64,000 bases of DNA from Molossus alvarezi (lineage: Eukaryota > Chordata > Mammalia > Chiroptera > Molossidae): positions 1,116,001 through 1,180,000 of the forward strand of contig CM073886.1 of assembly GCA_037176705.1 (NCBI GenBank). The letters run 5' to 3'. The position numbers and the translations under genes were made by a program. The notes under the pieces were generated by a model. It saw nothing but the letters and a program-made list of their open reading frames with translations. It did no database searches and was not told where the DNA came from. Below are positions 33,023 through 44,867 of the stretch, one piece after another (position 1 is the stretch's first letter; each line of letters opens with the position of its first letter).

Positions 33023-33275
33023 TTTTTTTTTTTTTTTTTATCACCCGAGGATATTTTTCCATTTTTTGTACAGATAGAGTGGGAGGGAGAGAGAGGAAGG
33101 AGAGAGAGAGAGAGAAACATCGACGTGAAGGGACACATCGAGTGGCTGCCACCCGCAGGACCAACCAGGGCCGGGGACAAACTGCAACCGAAGTACGTGC
33201 CCTTAGCGGGAACTGAACCGGGTCTCTCCGGACTGCAGGCCGATGCTCTAACCGCTGAGCCAAACTGGCCAGGGC
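33023..33275 (-). mobile_element. Young VES-like SINE with perfect 17-bp TSD
   Basis: Minus-strand SINE; head at 33275 inwards with A-box-like TGGCTCAGCGG and B-box-like GGTTCAGTTCCCG. CpG-rich body and long CT tract. TSD TCCATCCCTTTACTTTC at 33006-33022 and 33276-33292 is perfect, so the copy is recent relative to the L1 it interrupts. Confidence 0.93.
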
Positions 33276-33292
33276 TCCATCCCTTTACTTTC
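33276..33292. repeat. TSD of SINE 33023-33275, right
   Basis: Perfect 17-bp repeat with 33006-33022. Confidence 0.93.
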
Positions 33293-33491
33293 AACCTATG
33301 TGAGTCTTTTGTTGAGAGGTGGGTCTCTTGTAAACAACATATAGATGAGTCATGCTTTCTTATCCAATCAGCTACTCTGTTTCTCTTTATGGGAGCATTC
33401 AATCCATTTACAATTAAGGTGATTATTGATATGTACTTATTTATTGCCATTTTTGTTTAGTGTGGTTCTATTTTTCTTCCCATTTCTACTG

Positions 33492-34391
33492 CTAATTACA
33501 GCAGTCCTTTTAACATTTCTTGCAGTGCTGGTTTGGTGCTAATGTATTTCCTTAGCCTTTTTTTTTGTCTGGGAAGCTCTTTATTTGATCTTCTATTTTG
33601 AATGATAGCCTTGCTGGGTAGAGTAGTCTGGGATTCAGATTCCTGGTTTTCATGACTTTGATTACTTCATGCCATTCTCTTCTGGCCTGTAGTGTTTCTT
33701 GTGAGAAGTCAGCTGAGAGCCTTATGGGGTTCCCTTTGTAGGTAACCTGTTGCTTATCTCTTGCTGCTTTTAGGATTCTCTCTTTGTCTTTAATTTGTGG
33801 CATTTTAATTACTATGTGTCTTGGTGTGGGCCTGTTTGGGTTCTTCTTACTTGGGACTCTCTGTGCTTCTTGAACGTGAATGCCTTCTTCCTTCACCAAA
33901 TTAGGGAAGTTTTCTTTCACTATTTTTTTGAATATATTCTCTATCCCTTGCTCATTTTCTTCTTCTTCGGGGACTCCTATGATGCGAATATTATTATGTT
34001 TCCAGTTGTCCCATAGTTCTCTTAAGCTGTCTTCCTGTTTTTTAATAGTTTTTTCCTTTTGTTTCTCTGATTGGTTGATTTTTTCTACCCTGTCTTCTAA
34101 TTCACTGATCCGGTCCTCAGCTTCCCCTTCTCTGCTTTATAAACCTTCCAATGTGTTTTTAATTTCTGACATGTCATTTTTTTTTATCTCTTGTTGGTTT
34201 TTAATTTGCAATTGGCTTATTTTCAGTGTCTGTATGTCCTTACTCATGCTGTTCAGCTTCCTCAAGATCATGGCTCTGAATTCTAGCTCTGTTAACATGC
34301 CTAATTGCTCCACATTGATCTCATCTTCAGTGGAGGTCTCTTGCTCTTTCATTTGGCTTCTGTTTCTGTGTTCCACCATTTTGGCTATCAC
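33492..34391 (-). pseudogene. L1 ORF1p, disrupted
   Basis: Start at 34391 (MIAKMVEHRNRSQMKEQE), as in the L1 at 18957. The coiled-coil part is open for 84 codons and stops at 34137 where TTATAA (plus strand) interrupts the LKSRVEEAED segment. The RRM and C-terminal part is open again at 33920-33552 (RPTPRHIVIKMPQ, LQARREWHEV). The final codons and stop fall near 33492. Confidence 0.87.
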
Positions 34392-35202
34392 TGTGGGCTT
34401 TGGAGCTTGTCAAGTTCTCCCTGTGGGTGTTGGTGTTCTGCTGTTTGTGGCTCCCTCTCCTGTGTTTAGATGAGCGAGGGAGGACCCACGTTGAACACCA
34501 CTGTCAAGTCTTACTTTCCTGGTTAAAGTTGCCAGCCCAGGAAAGGTACTGTTATCCTCTAGCTTTTTGCCTGGAGGCTAGCAGTCTAGGTTAATTGATG
34601 AGTTTTGGGTTGTCAGTTGATTGAAAAACTCCCTCTGGTGCTCAGCCAAGGGGCTTTCAGGAGGGTGGGGCAGATGCTGGTTGTTAGTGAGCCTCAATTA
34701 GCACTTCAATGGCCCACAGGGTGGGGTTGGATCTCCGAGGGAGGGGCTGCTGCCTCTCCTCAGAGCCCTGGGAAGGAGCAATGTGGCCGCCGTCCTGAGT
34801 GGCTGCACTCAGCCAAAGCTCTGAGCGCCCTCCAGATCCCGAGTGTCCCCACACAGTTCCAGTCCAGTCCGCCCTCCCTCCGCCGGAGCCCAAGGTGAGT
34901 GGCTGTGGCTGTTTCAGCCTCTGTCCCTGCTGCGTGTGGGGCCACCTGGGAGTGTGACCCAAGGGCGCTGCTCCCAGCTGAGGCTGCTGCCGAGCTGCGG
35001 ATCATTGGCTTTCAGCCCCCGTCTCGCGCCTTCGCAAGGCTACCGGGATGGAGTCAGTGTCCCTCATTTTATGGTCCTCGCAAGCTGCTTTTCTGTTGGT
35101 TTTTCCCGTCAATTTGTCTGTGTTATAGTTGTAATTCCAGTTTGGTTCTGGGAGACGGTCTGTGTAGCTCCGTTCACTCCACCGCCATTTTTCGTTTTTT
35201 TT
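34392..35202 (-). promoter_or_regulatory. L1 5' UTR, short form
   Basis: About 810 bp, GC-rich, between ORF1 and the 5' terminus fixed by the TSD. Compared with the 1.7-kb 5' UTR at 23982-25706 it lacks the tandem units and passes directly from the CCGGAGCCCAAGG region (about 34885) to the terminal segment. Confidence 0.7.
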
Positions 35203-35216
35203 GAGAAAAGGTTCTT
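35203..35216. repeat. TSD of L1 30798-35202, right
   Basis: GAGAAAAGGTTCTT, identical to 30784-30797. Confidence 0.92.
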
Positions 35217-35549
35217 GGCAGGAAAAGTAGGATTGGAGGTGATGACTGAGGAAACACATTAGTGCTTTAGGTTATTTTTTGCAGAGGGTTGACAGCACCT
35301 CCCTACATTAACAGTGTCCCCCTTGGGATTTCTGATACTGCAGTTTATTCTAAGATGAAAACTCAGAGGCTTTTCCTGGGCAGGAAGGGGTCAGGATGTT
35401 AGAATACATGAGATGTTCATGGCAGCACTGTTAGAATACCAACAGAAGAAGATCACATCCAGGTCTCAGAGCTTGGTAATGTGAGCTCCGTGATGTGTTG
35501 AGGAAAAGTGGCCCTACTTCTTACAATGGAGTGTAAGATTAGGAAAAGG
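35217..35549. other. Interval between two L1s; possible continuation of decayed gene
   Basis: Before the L1 insertions this DNA was contiguous with 30783 on one side and 39327 on the other. I see no clear protein similarity. TCCTGCCCAG (minus strand, about 35378) is a weak splice-acceptor-like string. Confidence 0.4.
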
Positions 35550-38500
35550 TGGGCATGGATTTCTGGCCAATACGCACACTTGGAGACAAACATTAAATTG
35601 GGAAATTCCTCTGACAACTTACTATATAATACTAGTAGGATCCATTTAACAAGAGGATAGAACCCTGGTAAACACCAATGAACCCAATATATGATCACCT
35701 AAATATATGTTTTAAATAGTATTGTAGGACTCTAAGTAAAAGGTAAAAAGCAATATTGTCCTAGTAGGGCAATTTAATGCCCCACTGACATCACTGGCTC
35801 GATCTTTCAGACAAAAACATCAACAAAGAAATTGTTCCCCTAAATGACACATTAGATCAGATTAATTTAATTTGTATTTACAGAACACTCCACCCCAAAG
35901 CTACAGAATAGAAACTTTTCTCAAGTGTACATGGGACAATCTCAAAGATAGACCATGTTATATGCAAACTAAGTCTCTACATTCAAGAAGAGTAAAATCA
36001 CATGAAGCATCTTTTTGTATCACAAGACATGGTACTAGAAAACAACTAAAGAAAACACAAAAAATCCAAATACATGGAGGCTAAATAACATGTTCCTAAC
36101 AATAAATGAGTTACCAATGAGATCAAGGAAGAAATTCAAAACTTTCTGGAAACAAATGAAAATGAACACACAACAGCCCAAATCAATGGGACACAGTCAA
36201 AGAAGTCCTGAGAGGGAAGTACATAGCACTCTAGGACTACCTCACAAAATAAGGAAAATCTCTAATAAACTTATGTAAACCTACAACAAAGAATTAGAAA
36301 GAGGACAGAATTAAAAGCCCAGAGTAAGTAGAAAGAAGAAAACAATAAAATCAGAGTGAAGTAAATGACAGAGACTAAAACATGATACATAAGATCAATA
36401 AAACCAAGGGCTGTTTTTTTTGAAAAGATAAACAAGATGAATAAACCTCTAACCAGACTCACAAAAAAAATGAATAGAGGACTCAATAAATCAATTCAGA
36501 AACAAAAGAAGTGAAGTAACAACTGAACTGCAAAGATTGTGCGAAAATTTAAAAACTGTATGCCAACAAATTGGACAACCTAGGTGAAATGAACAACTTC
36601 CTAAAATCATACAATCTTTCAAAACTGAATTAGAATTAGAAAACCAGAATACACCAATAACATTTAATAAAATTGAAATGGTGATAAAATAACACCCATC
36701 AAACATGTCCTGGACTGGATGATTTCACAGCGGAGATTTGTCAGACATTCAAAGAAGAATGAACACTTCTCCTCCTAAAACTATTCATAAAAAGTCAAGA
36801 GAAAGAAAGACTTCCAAGCATTTTATGAGGCCAGCCATATTTTAATTCCAAAACCAAATGAAGATAACACAAAGAATAAAAGTTACAGGGAGTAATTCCT
36901 GATGAACATAGGTGCCAAAATCCTCAACAAAATTAGCAAATTGGATTTAATTATATATTAACAAAATGATAAACCATGAAAAAGTAGAATTCTAAAGATG
37001 CAAGGCTGACACAGTATTCAATCATCGATAAACATGATACATCAGATAAATAAAAAGTAAAATCATATGATTATATAAATAGACACAGATAAAAAGCATT
37101 TGATGAAATCCTAAATCCATTTCTGATAAAAACTTTCAACAATGTGGGAAGAGAGAGATCATACCTAAACAGAACATATGTGACAAAACCCTAGCCAGCA
37201 TCATACTAGGCAAAACTAAGCTTTTCTATTAAGAACAGGAACAAGACAGAGATGTCAAGTTTCACCACTCTTATTCAACATAGTACTGGAAGTTTTAGCC
37301 AAGCAAGCAGACAAAAAAAAAAGGCATCCAAATTGAAAGGAGCAAGTGAAACTCTCATTATTTGCAGATGACATAATATTGTACATAGAGAACCCTAAAG
37401 ATGCAACCAAAAAGCTACTAGATTTAAAATTTGAATTTGACATAACAGCAGGATACACAATTAACATCCAGAAATCAATGGAATTTTTACACACCTATAA
37501 TGAACTCTCAGAAAAATACACTAAAAAAAAATCTCATTTACTATTGCAATAAAAAAAAATTAAGATACCTAAGAATAAACAGCCAAGGTAAAAGACCTGT
37601 TCTCTGAAAATTACATGACATTGACAAAAGAAATGGAGAAAGATACAAACAAGTGGAAGCATATTACATGCACATTAACTGGAAAAATTATCATTACAAT
37701 GTCCATTCTATGCATCCCAATCTATAGATTAAATGCCATTCCTATTCAAGTACCATTGATATATTTCACAGACCTAGGACAAATACTTCAAAAATTTATA
37801 TGGAACTTGAAAAGGCCAAGAACAGGTGCAGCAAGTATCAGAAAGAAAAAACAAAGTAGGAGGGATCACAATATGGGGTTTCAAGTTATACCACAAAGTC
37901 ATTGTAATTGAAACAGCCTGGTACTAGCACAGGAACAGGCCTGAAGATCAATGGAACAAAACAGAGACACAGAAATAAATGCATGTCAGTAGGCTCAATT
38001 AATATTTGACAAAGGAGGCAAGAGAACACAGTGGAGTAAAGATGGCATCTTCAATAAATTGTGTTCTGAAAATAGGACAGGGCGTGCAAAAGTGTAACCA
38101 CCCACCAGCTGACACCACAGACAAGAATAAACTCAAAATAAATAAATGACAAATGGAAGTTATAAAATCATAAAAATCCTAGAAGAAACCATAGGCTGCA
38201 AAATCGCAGACATCTCACATAGCAGAATTTTTACTGATATATCACCAGAGCAAGAGAAACAATGGAAAAAAATAAATGGGACTGCATCAAAATAAAATAC
38301 CAACAAAATAAAGAAACCCACTGTATAGGAGTACATATTTGCCAATGGCACCTCTGATAAAGGGTTAATTTCCAAAATATATACAGAAATCATACAACTT
38401 TAAAAAAACACAAAAAACATAAAGACAAAAATGTAATTAAATAATGGGCTAAGGACTTACATAGACACTTCTTATAAGAGGACTTAGGAATGGTCAAGAG

Positions 38501-39312
38501 ACATGAGTAAATGGTCAAAGGCACTAATCATTAGAAGGAAGCTAAGGAAAATGACACCTGCCAGAAAGAATACCATGAACAAATTTACAAACAGCAGGTG
38601 CTGACTTAAATGTGAAGAAAAGGAAACCCTAGTATATGGCTGCTGGGAATGCAGACTGGTGCAGCCACAGTGGCAAACAGTATGGAGTTTCCTCAAAAAA
38701 TTAAAAGTGGAACTGCTATTTGATCCACTGATCCCACTTTTAGGGATATATCCTAAGAATCTGGAAACTTCCATCAGAAAGAATACATGCACCCCTATGT
38801 TCATAGCAGTGCTATTAACAATAGCTTGGATTTGAAAACAGCCCAAGTGTTCATCAGTAGATGAGTGAATAAAGAAGCTCTAGTACATTTGCACAGTTGA
38901 ATACTATGCAGGTATAAGAAGAAAGGATCTCTCACATTTTGAGACAACATGAAGGGACCTGAAGGGTATTATGCTAACTGAAATAAGCCAGTCAGAGAAA
39001 AACAAGTGACACATCATCTAACTTATATGTGGAATATAATGAACAAAATAAAATGAACAAAATATATACAGTCATGGAAGCATGGAATAGACTGATGATC
39101 AATCTCAAGAGGGAATGAAATAGATGAAAAGACATTACCAAGGACTCCTATACCTACATGGATAACCCATGGACACAGGCAATAGTGTAGTGATGCCCGG
39201 GGTGTGTGGGGGGTGGGAGCAGGGTGGACAAGGACATATTGAAAAAAAATGGGATCATCTGTAATACTGTCAACAATAAAAATAAATATTTTAAAAAACT
39301 AATAAAATTTAT
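35550..39312 (+). mobile_element. Older 5'-truncated L1, plus strand
   Basis: ORF2 and 3' UTR on the plus strand. It starts within the endonuclease (ACACCAATGAACCCAATATA, about 35670), keeps a decayed GDFN region (as GQFNAPL near 35775), passes through the RT with FADD at about 37365, the thumb at 37615-37910, the C-terminal region near 38640-38830, and ends in an A-rich tail near 39300. A probable TSD is AGATTAGGAAAAGG (35536-35549) and AGACTAGAAAAAGG (39313-39326), 12 of 14. It is older than the L1 at 30798, judging by divergence. Confidence 0.82.
37346..37552 (+). pseudogene. L1 ORF2 RT palm remnant
   Basis: 68 open codons with LFADDIILYIENPKD, the RT catalytic loop with both Asp residues kept, followed by the INIQKSMEFLHTYNELSEK segment. 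Frames on both sides are broken. Confidence 0.85.
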
Positions 39313-39326
39313 AGACTAGAAAAAGG

Positions 39327-40130
39327 AAAGGCTATAGAAAATGCAAAAATTTGATTGAACATAAAATGAGATGATACGAGTCTCTTTTCTGATACTCCTA
39401 ATATTTTGTGGACAGTGACATTGTATCTGGTCTGAAAGGGTCTGTACAGTCAAAGCAGTTGAGGGGAGGAGATGGGGACTCAGGTTTCTTTGGAAATTGG
39501 ACTCTAGAAGGGATCTCAGGGGAGTAGGAGGGTGGCATCTGGAACATGGGTTTTGTTGACTGCATGGGATCCTGGAGTTGGGTCAACTTATCACCTACAC
39601 TCTCCCTGAGGTAGCCTTGCTGCAATCATGGGGATGTGGGGGCACCTGTGCCTCCTGCAGGGGAATAGAGTTGAGGACCCCATCTGTCAGCTCCTGTTTT
39701 TTCTCTTGTGTGGAGCTCTGTAAAGACAGTTCCCAGTAACCAGGCAGAAAGCCTTAGAGCTCTGATTTTGCTGGTTCTCAGACCCCTGTAACCCTCCACT
39801 CCAGACCCACACACACCATGATCTGCTCAAATATTCACTTGGAAAAAAAAAAGGTGTGACATCTGGAGGGCCTAGGATTTCCACTGGCACAGATCTGAGA
39901 CCCCATGGGAAGGCCTTCTCCACCTGCCTGCCCTGTCCTGGGTGTGATTATGACAGGAACTTTAGGTTTTCCATCACCTAGTAACCTGTTCCTGCCCCTG
40001 GGGTCTTCCCTCTATGTCCCTCTTCTCTCACATGAAGAGGAGGGTGTGTGGACTGCACAGGAATGGCTCACAGAAATGACCTGGCCTGGATTGGTTTGAC
40101 CCAAGCTGCCTTGTGTTACCTCAGGAGATT
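39327..40130 (-). other. Possible 5' part of the decayed gene
   Basis: After the L1 tail at 39312, minus-strand openings at 39625-39398 (75 codons, Pro-rich: MPPSYSPEIPSRVQFPKKPE) and 39814-39626 occur. The position fits an upstream part of the unit ending at 26985 once the two L1s are removed, but nothing in the sequence proves the link, and the openings could be chance. Confidence 0.3.
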
Positions 40131-40786
40131 TTAAAAATGTTGAATAACGGTGCAACTGAACATCCCTGTCTTGTTCCTGTTCTTAATGGAATTTCTTTTA
40201 GTTATTTCCCATTGAGTATGATGTTGGCTGTAGGGTTTTCATATATGAACTTTATTATGTTGCGATATGATTCTTTTATTCCCACCTTGCTGAGCATTTT
40301 TATAAAAAATGGGTGCTAAATTTTGTCAAAAGATTTTCAGCATCTATTGATATGGTATGGTTTTTTTCTTCCATTTTATTTATGTGGTGTATCGCATGTA
40401 TTGATTTGAAAATATTGTACCATCCTTGCATCCCTGGGATGAATCCCACTTGGTCATAATGAGTAATTTTTTTGATACATTGCTGGATTCTATTTTCTAA
40501 TATTTTCTTAAGGATTTTGGCATCTGTGGTCATCAGGGATATTCTTTTTGTGCTGTCTTTATCTGATTTTGGAATTAGCATTATGTTGACCTCATAGAAA
40601 GAGTTTGGAAGACTTCCATCTTCTTTGATTTTTTAAATAGTTTGAGGAGAATGGGTGTTAGATCTTCTTTGAATGTTTAATAAAACTCCCAGATATAGCC
40701 ACCCGGGCCTGGGCTTTTATTTGCTGGGAGTTTCTTGATTACATCTACAATTTCCTTAGTTGTTATTGTTCAATTCAAATTTTCTT
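40131..40786 (-). mobile_element. Internal L1 ORF2 fragment
   Basis: About 650 bp of RT-region sequence on the minus strand, matching about 21025-21690 of the L1 at 18957 (for example [13 protein letters not shown] and [11 protein letters not shown]). It has neither a 3' UTR nor a 5' end. Its right edge is the 3' tail of the next L1. Confidence 0.82.
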
Positions 40787-41109
40787 TTTTTTTTATTAAT
40801 TTATTTTTGTTACAGATGTTTCTCCTTTTCCCCCCACTGATTTCCCCCACATATATTCTTTCTGATTGGTGTTTCAGGCTTCTTAGGGTATATTCCTAGA
40901 AGTGGAATCAGTGGGTCAAATGGAAGTTCAATTTTTAATTTTTTGAGGTAACACAATATTGTTTTCCATAGTGGCTGCACCAGTCTGCAATCCCACCAGC
41001 AGTGCACTAGAGTCCCCTTTTCTCCACACCCTCACCAACACTTGTTTGATGATTTGTTGATGGCAGCCATTCTCACAGGTGTGAGGTGATACCTTATTGT
41101 TGTTTTAAT

Positions 41110-41520
41110 TTACATCTCTCTGATGATTAGTGATGATGGGCATTTCTTCATATGTTTCTTAGCCATTTGTATGTCTTGTTTGGAGAGGTGTCTATTTAGT
41201 TCTTCTGCCCATTTTTCAATTAGGTTCTTTGCCGTCCTTTTATGGAGTTGTATGAGCACTCTATATGTATTAGAAATTAACCCCTTATCTGATATATCAT
41301 TGGCAGTTATGCTCTCCCATACAGTGGGTAGCCTTTCCGTTTTGATGATTGTATCTTTCTCTGTGTAGAAGCTTTTGAGTTTGATGTAGTCCCATGTGTT
41401 CATTTTCTCCTTTGTTTCTATTGCCTTAGGTGATGTGTCAGTAAAAATTCTGCTGCGTATGATGTCTGAAATTTTGTTGCCTACAGTTTCTTCTAGGATT
41501 TTTATGGATTCATGAGTCAC
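41110..41520 (-). pseudogene. L1 ORF2 post-RT segment
   Basis: 136 open codons matching the region after the thumb: [40 protein letters not shown] and [16 protein letters not shown]. It is open only by remaining similarity; stops and frame breaks flank it. Confidence 0.85.
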
Positions 41521-42441
41521 ATTTAAGTCTTTTATTTATTTTGAGTTTATTCTTGTGTAGGGTGAAAGTTGATGGTTTAGTTTCATTTTTCTACAAATAG
41601 CTGTTGAATTTTCCCAGCACCATTTATTAAAGAGGCTGTTCTTACTCCACTGTGTGCTCTTGCCACCTTTGTCAAATATTAATTGAGCATATTGCCTTGG
41701 GTTCATTTCTGGGATCTCTGTTCTGTTCCACTGGTCAATATGCCTGTTCTTGTGCTAGTACCAGGCTGTTTTGATTACAGTGGCTTTTTAGTATAACCTG
41801 AAATCTGGAAATGTGACCCCTGCAAGTTGTTTTTTTTTTTTTTTTTTTCAAGATTGCTGTGGCTATTTGAGGTCTTTTTTTGGTTTCATATAAACTTTTG
41901 AAGTATTTCAAAATACTTCTATGAAGTATGTCATTGGTATTTTGATGGGGATTGCATTGAATCTATAGATTACTTTGGGTAATATAAACATTTTAACTTT
42001 GTTAATTCTTCCAATCCATGAACAAGATATGTGCTCCCACTTCTTTATGTCTTTCTTTATATCTCTTTTCAATGACCTGTAGTTTTCTGCGAATAGGTCC
42101 TTTATTTCTTTGGTTAAGTTTATTCCTAGGTATCTTAATTTTTTTCTGCGATGGTAAATGGGATTGTTTTCTTAGTTTCTCTCTGTGTGAGTTCATCATT
42201 GGTGTATAAGAATGCCATCGATTTCTTGATGTTAATTTTGTATCCTGCTACTTTGCCAAATTTATTTATTAAGTCTAGTAAATTTTAATGGAGTCTTTGG
42301 GGTTTTCTACGTATAGTATCATGTCATCTGTGAATAATGACACTTTCACTTTCTCCTTTCCAATTTTTATGCGTTTGATTTTTTTCTTTCTTTCTAATTG
42401 CTGTGGCTAAGACTTCCAGTACTATGTTAACTAAGAGTGGT

Positions 42442-42545
42442 GGCCCTAGCCAGTTTGACTCAGTGGTTGGGTGTCGGCCAGTGGACCAGAGAGTCTCAGG
42501 TTCAGTTCCCACTAGGGACTTGTAACACAAAAAAATAAAAAAAAT
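42442..42545 (+). mobile_element. Head-only tRNA-derived SINE
   Basis: About 80 bp of tRNA-like head (GCCAGTTTGACTCAGTGGTT, then GGTTCAGTTCCCACTAG) followed directly by an A-rich tail. The usual SINE body and CT tract are missing. It is flanked by AAGAGTGGT (42433-42441) and AACAGTGGT (42546-42554), an 8-of-9 TSD, so it inserted in this short form. Confidence 0.75.
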
Positions 42546-43112
42546 AACAGTGGTGAAATTGGTAATTCTTGTCTTGTCCCTGTTCTTAAGGGAACTGCTT
42601 TTAATATTGCCCATTGATGTTGGCTATAGGTCTTTCATATATGGCCTTTATTATGTTGGGATATGATCCTTCTAGTCCCAGATCTCTGAGCATTTTTATC
42701 AGAAATGGGTGCTGGATTTTGTCGAATGCTTTCTCAGCATCTATTGATATGATTATGTGATTTTTTTATCTTTCATTTTGTTTATGTGGTGTATCACATT
42801 TATTGATTTATAAATATTGTACCAGTATTGCATCCCTGAGATGATTCCCACTTGGTCATGATAAATAAATTTTTTTTGATGTATTGCTGGATTCAATTTG
42901 CTAGTATTTTGTTTAGGATTTTGGCATCTATGTTTATCAGGAATATTGGTCTGCAGTGTTTGTTTGTTTGTTTGTTTCTTTTTTTGGATTTTTGTAGTGT
43001 GTTTTTCTGGTTTTGGAATTAGAATTATGCTGGCCTCATAAAACAAGTTTGGAAGTCTTTGTTCTTCTTGAATTATTTTTTTTGAAATAGTTTGAGGTGA
43101 ATGGATATTAGT

Positions 43113-43239
43113 TCTTTTTTTTTAAAATCTGAAATGTCAGTTTAATTGGAGGCATGATCCAATAGTGTAGCAAAATTGATAGAGAAATCCATATAATTTT
43201 ATTTTATTTTTTCTTTTTTTATCAGAAGTGTGAGTTTAT
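43113..43239. other. Unassigned AT-rich gap
   Basis: Short AT-rich sequence between two L1 fragments; nothing recognised. Confidence 0.5.
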
Positions 43240-43638
43240 GAATTAATTTTGTAACAGATGTTTCTCCTTTTCCCCCCACTAGTTCCCCCTCTGCCTCCCT
43301 CCCTGATTTGTCCCCAGTTTATTGTCTGTGTCACTGTTCATGCATATATGCATATAAGTTCTGTGGTATATCTCTCCCCAACCATCCCCTCTTCTGGGGA
43401 TTGTCAGTCTGTACTCCACATCCATGACTCTGAGACTACCCCATTCTTCAGTCTGTTATGTTCATTATATTCCTCCAATGACTGAGATCATATGATAATT
43501 GTCTTTCTCTGTTTGGCTTGTTTTACTTAGGATGATACTTTCCAGGTCCCTCCATGTAGTCTCAAAAAATAAGAGGTCTTTCGTTCTTACAGCTGCGTAG
43601 TACTCCATTGTGTATATGTACCACTGCTTTTTATCCAA
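43240..43638 (-). mobile_element. Short 5'-truncated L1 (3' UTR and last codons)
   Basis: Minus-strand L1 3' end: 3' UTR from 43240, then the last 60 codons of ORF2 (43653-43465, [20 protein letters not shown]). Truncated at about 43638. Confidence 0.85.
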
Positions 43639-44867
43639 ACCTCCTCCCCACACAGTTCTTTATCTTTCAGTCTATTTACTTTGATGTTCTTATTCCTGTT
43701 TTGATCATTAGTTAGTAAAGAGAATATCAACTGGTTTTATGCCTGTTTATAACTTCAGACATGAGAATAAGAATGTGGGAATCTTCATGACTTATTCCAT
43801 TCACTTCGGAAATGGTTACAGCAGACAGGAAAACAAAAAAACAAACAAAACATGTGATGACTAATAAGGGACAATAGTCTGAAAGCAAAGTTTCTACTCT
43901 GTATTAATTGCTAAATAAACCCTAAACCACGAAGAAAGCTCCCTTTATTTTGGTGAAGCATTCTACTTAGTGCAATTGGGAGGTATTGCATTAATCTAGG
44001 AGATATTTATGTCTATATTGGGACTTAAAATGGCAGATAACTTCCCAGTAGGCAGAAACCATCAACTTTATGGAAATGAGAAGTGTCAGGTTGAATCCCA
44101 TTCCTAGCAGTACTGAAGGGTTAGTGTCCAATTAGGTGCAATGTTCATCACAGCCACCTCATCCTTGTGTTTAATGAAAACATCAATAATATGTTAGAAT
44201 GAGACTTTCCATTTTGAAAATGATAGAAAATTGTGAATTTGTGGGTATCTGGTCAGAGAATTATTGGATACTAAATATTACTCAATAAATATCCAGTAAA
44301 TAAAAAATCATGCATTTTTAAGTTCCTCTCAGCAAAAGATAGCACTTTTTGGTCTTGTTTGTGTTTAGTATTTAAAATAGTACAGTAGAATTATGTCTTT
44401 TTTTTTTTTTTTTGAGGCATGCAATACAATGCAAATAGAGATTTTAGGACACAAACTCTCATTAGTAATTTGCGCACATATTGAATATTGTTTCATGTAA
44501 TTAGAGCTACCACCAAAAATTGTCAGAAACACTATACTGATTAATTACATTTTTATAATTAAAATTGGCTTTAAAATATGATTGTAACTTTTTTTGTTTT
44601 ATTTTTAATTGGTGACTGAATTCTAAAACTTGGGGTGTAGATCAATTATATTTTACTCATGTTTTACAAAATGTTTACATTCTATAGTAAAAATTCAGAA
44701 TTGTCCTCAGTGGCTGAATGTGGTCTTTATGCATGGCTGTGCTTGCCACTGAGTAAGTTCAGCTGAAATGTATGACGTTTTGTCTGATGTTAAGGAGAAC
44801 TGGAGTGGAAATAATACATCACCTGGTTCTAGGTAAATTCTTCAATCTCTGGAATTTAGATAGAATT
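43639..44867. other. Non-coding AT-rich interval
   Basis: Unique AT-rich DNA with no gene, SINE or L1 that I can identify. Confidence 0.6.

Larger units (their letters stand above)
31697..33450 (-). pseudogene. L1 ORF2 endonuclease and linker, interrupted by SINE
   Basis: ATG at 33450 ([18 protein letters not shown]). Catalytic motifs of the AP-like endonuclease are visible: VNGLN, LQETH, INIYAPN, GDFNTPL, SKID and SDHNG. The frame happens to stay open for 356 codons through the SINE at 33023-33275, producing a chance fusion, and stops at about 32380. Downstream pieces to 31697 are linker sequence with stops. Confidence 0.88.
30798..35202 (-). mobile_element. L1 with both ends, RT region deleted
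   Basis: Perfect 14-bp TSDs define a 4.4-kb L1 on the minus strand with a genuine 5' end (35202) and 3' tail (30798). It is full-length at both termini but lacks about 1.7 kb inside ORF2: at about 31697 the C-terminal region (matching 19820 of the L1 at 18957) jumps to the segment matching 21541. The 5' UTR (34392-35202) is short, without the tandem units. A SINE sits in the endonuclease region. Inserted into the decayed gene at 26985-30783. Confidence 0.92.
40787..43112 (-). mobile_element. 5'-truncated L1 with deleted 3' UTR
   Basis: Minus strand. The 3' tail is at 40787; after only about 65 bp of 3' UTR the sequence jumps (near 40850) to the ORF2 C-terminal region, losing about 440 bp. 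It then runs through the C-terminal Cys-rich region, thumb and RT to about 43112, where the copy is truncated. The RT loop reads FTDD-like (about 42330). A short SINE at 42442 interrupts it. Confidence 0.85.

Noticed and set aside
33015..33450. 356-codon frame at 33450-32380 as a new fusion protein of L1 endonuclease and SINE
   Set aside because: The L1 was already frame-broken downstream, and the openness across the SINE can be explained by its having few stops in that frame.
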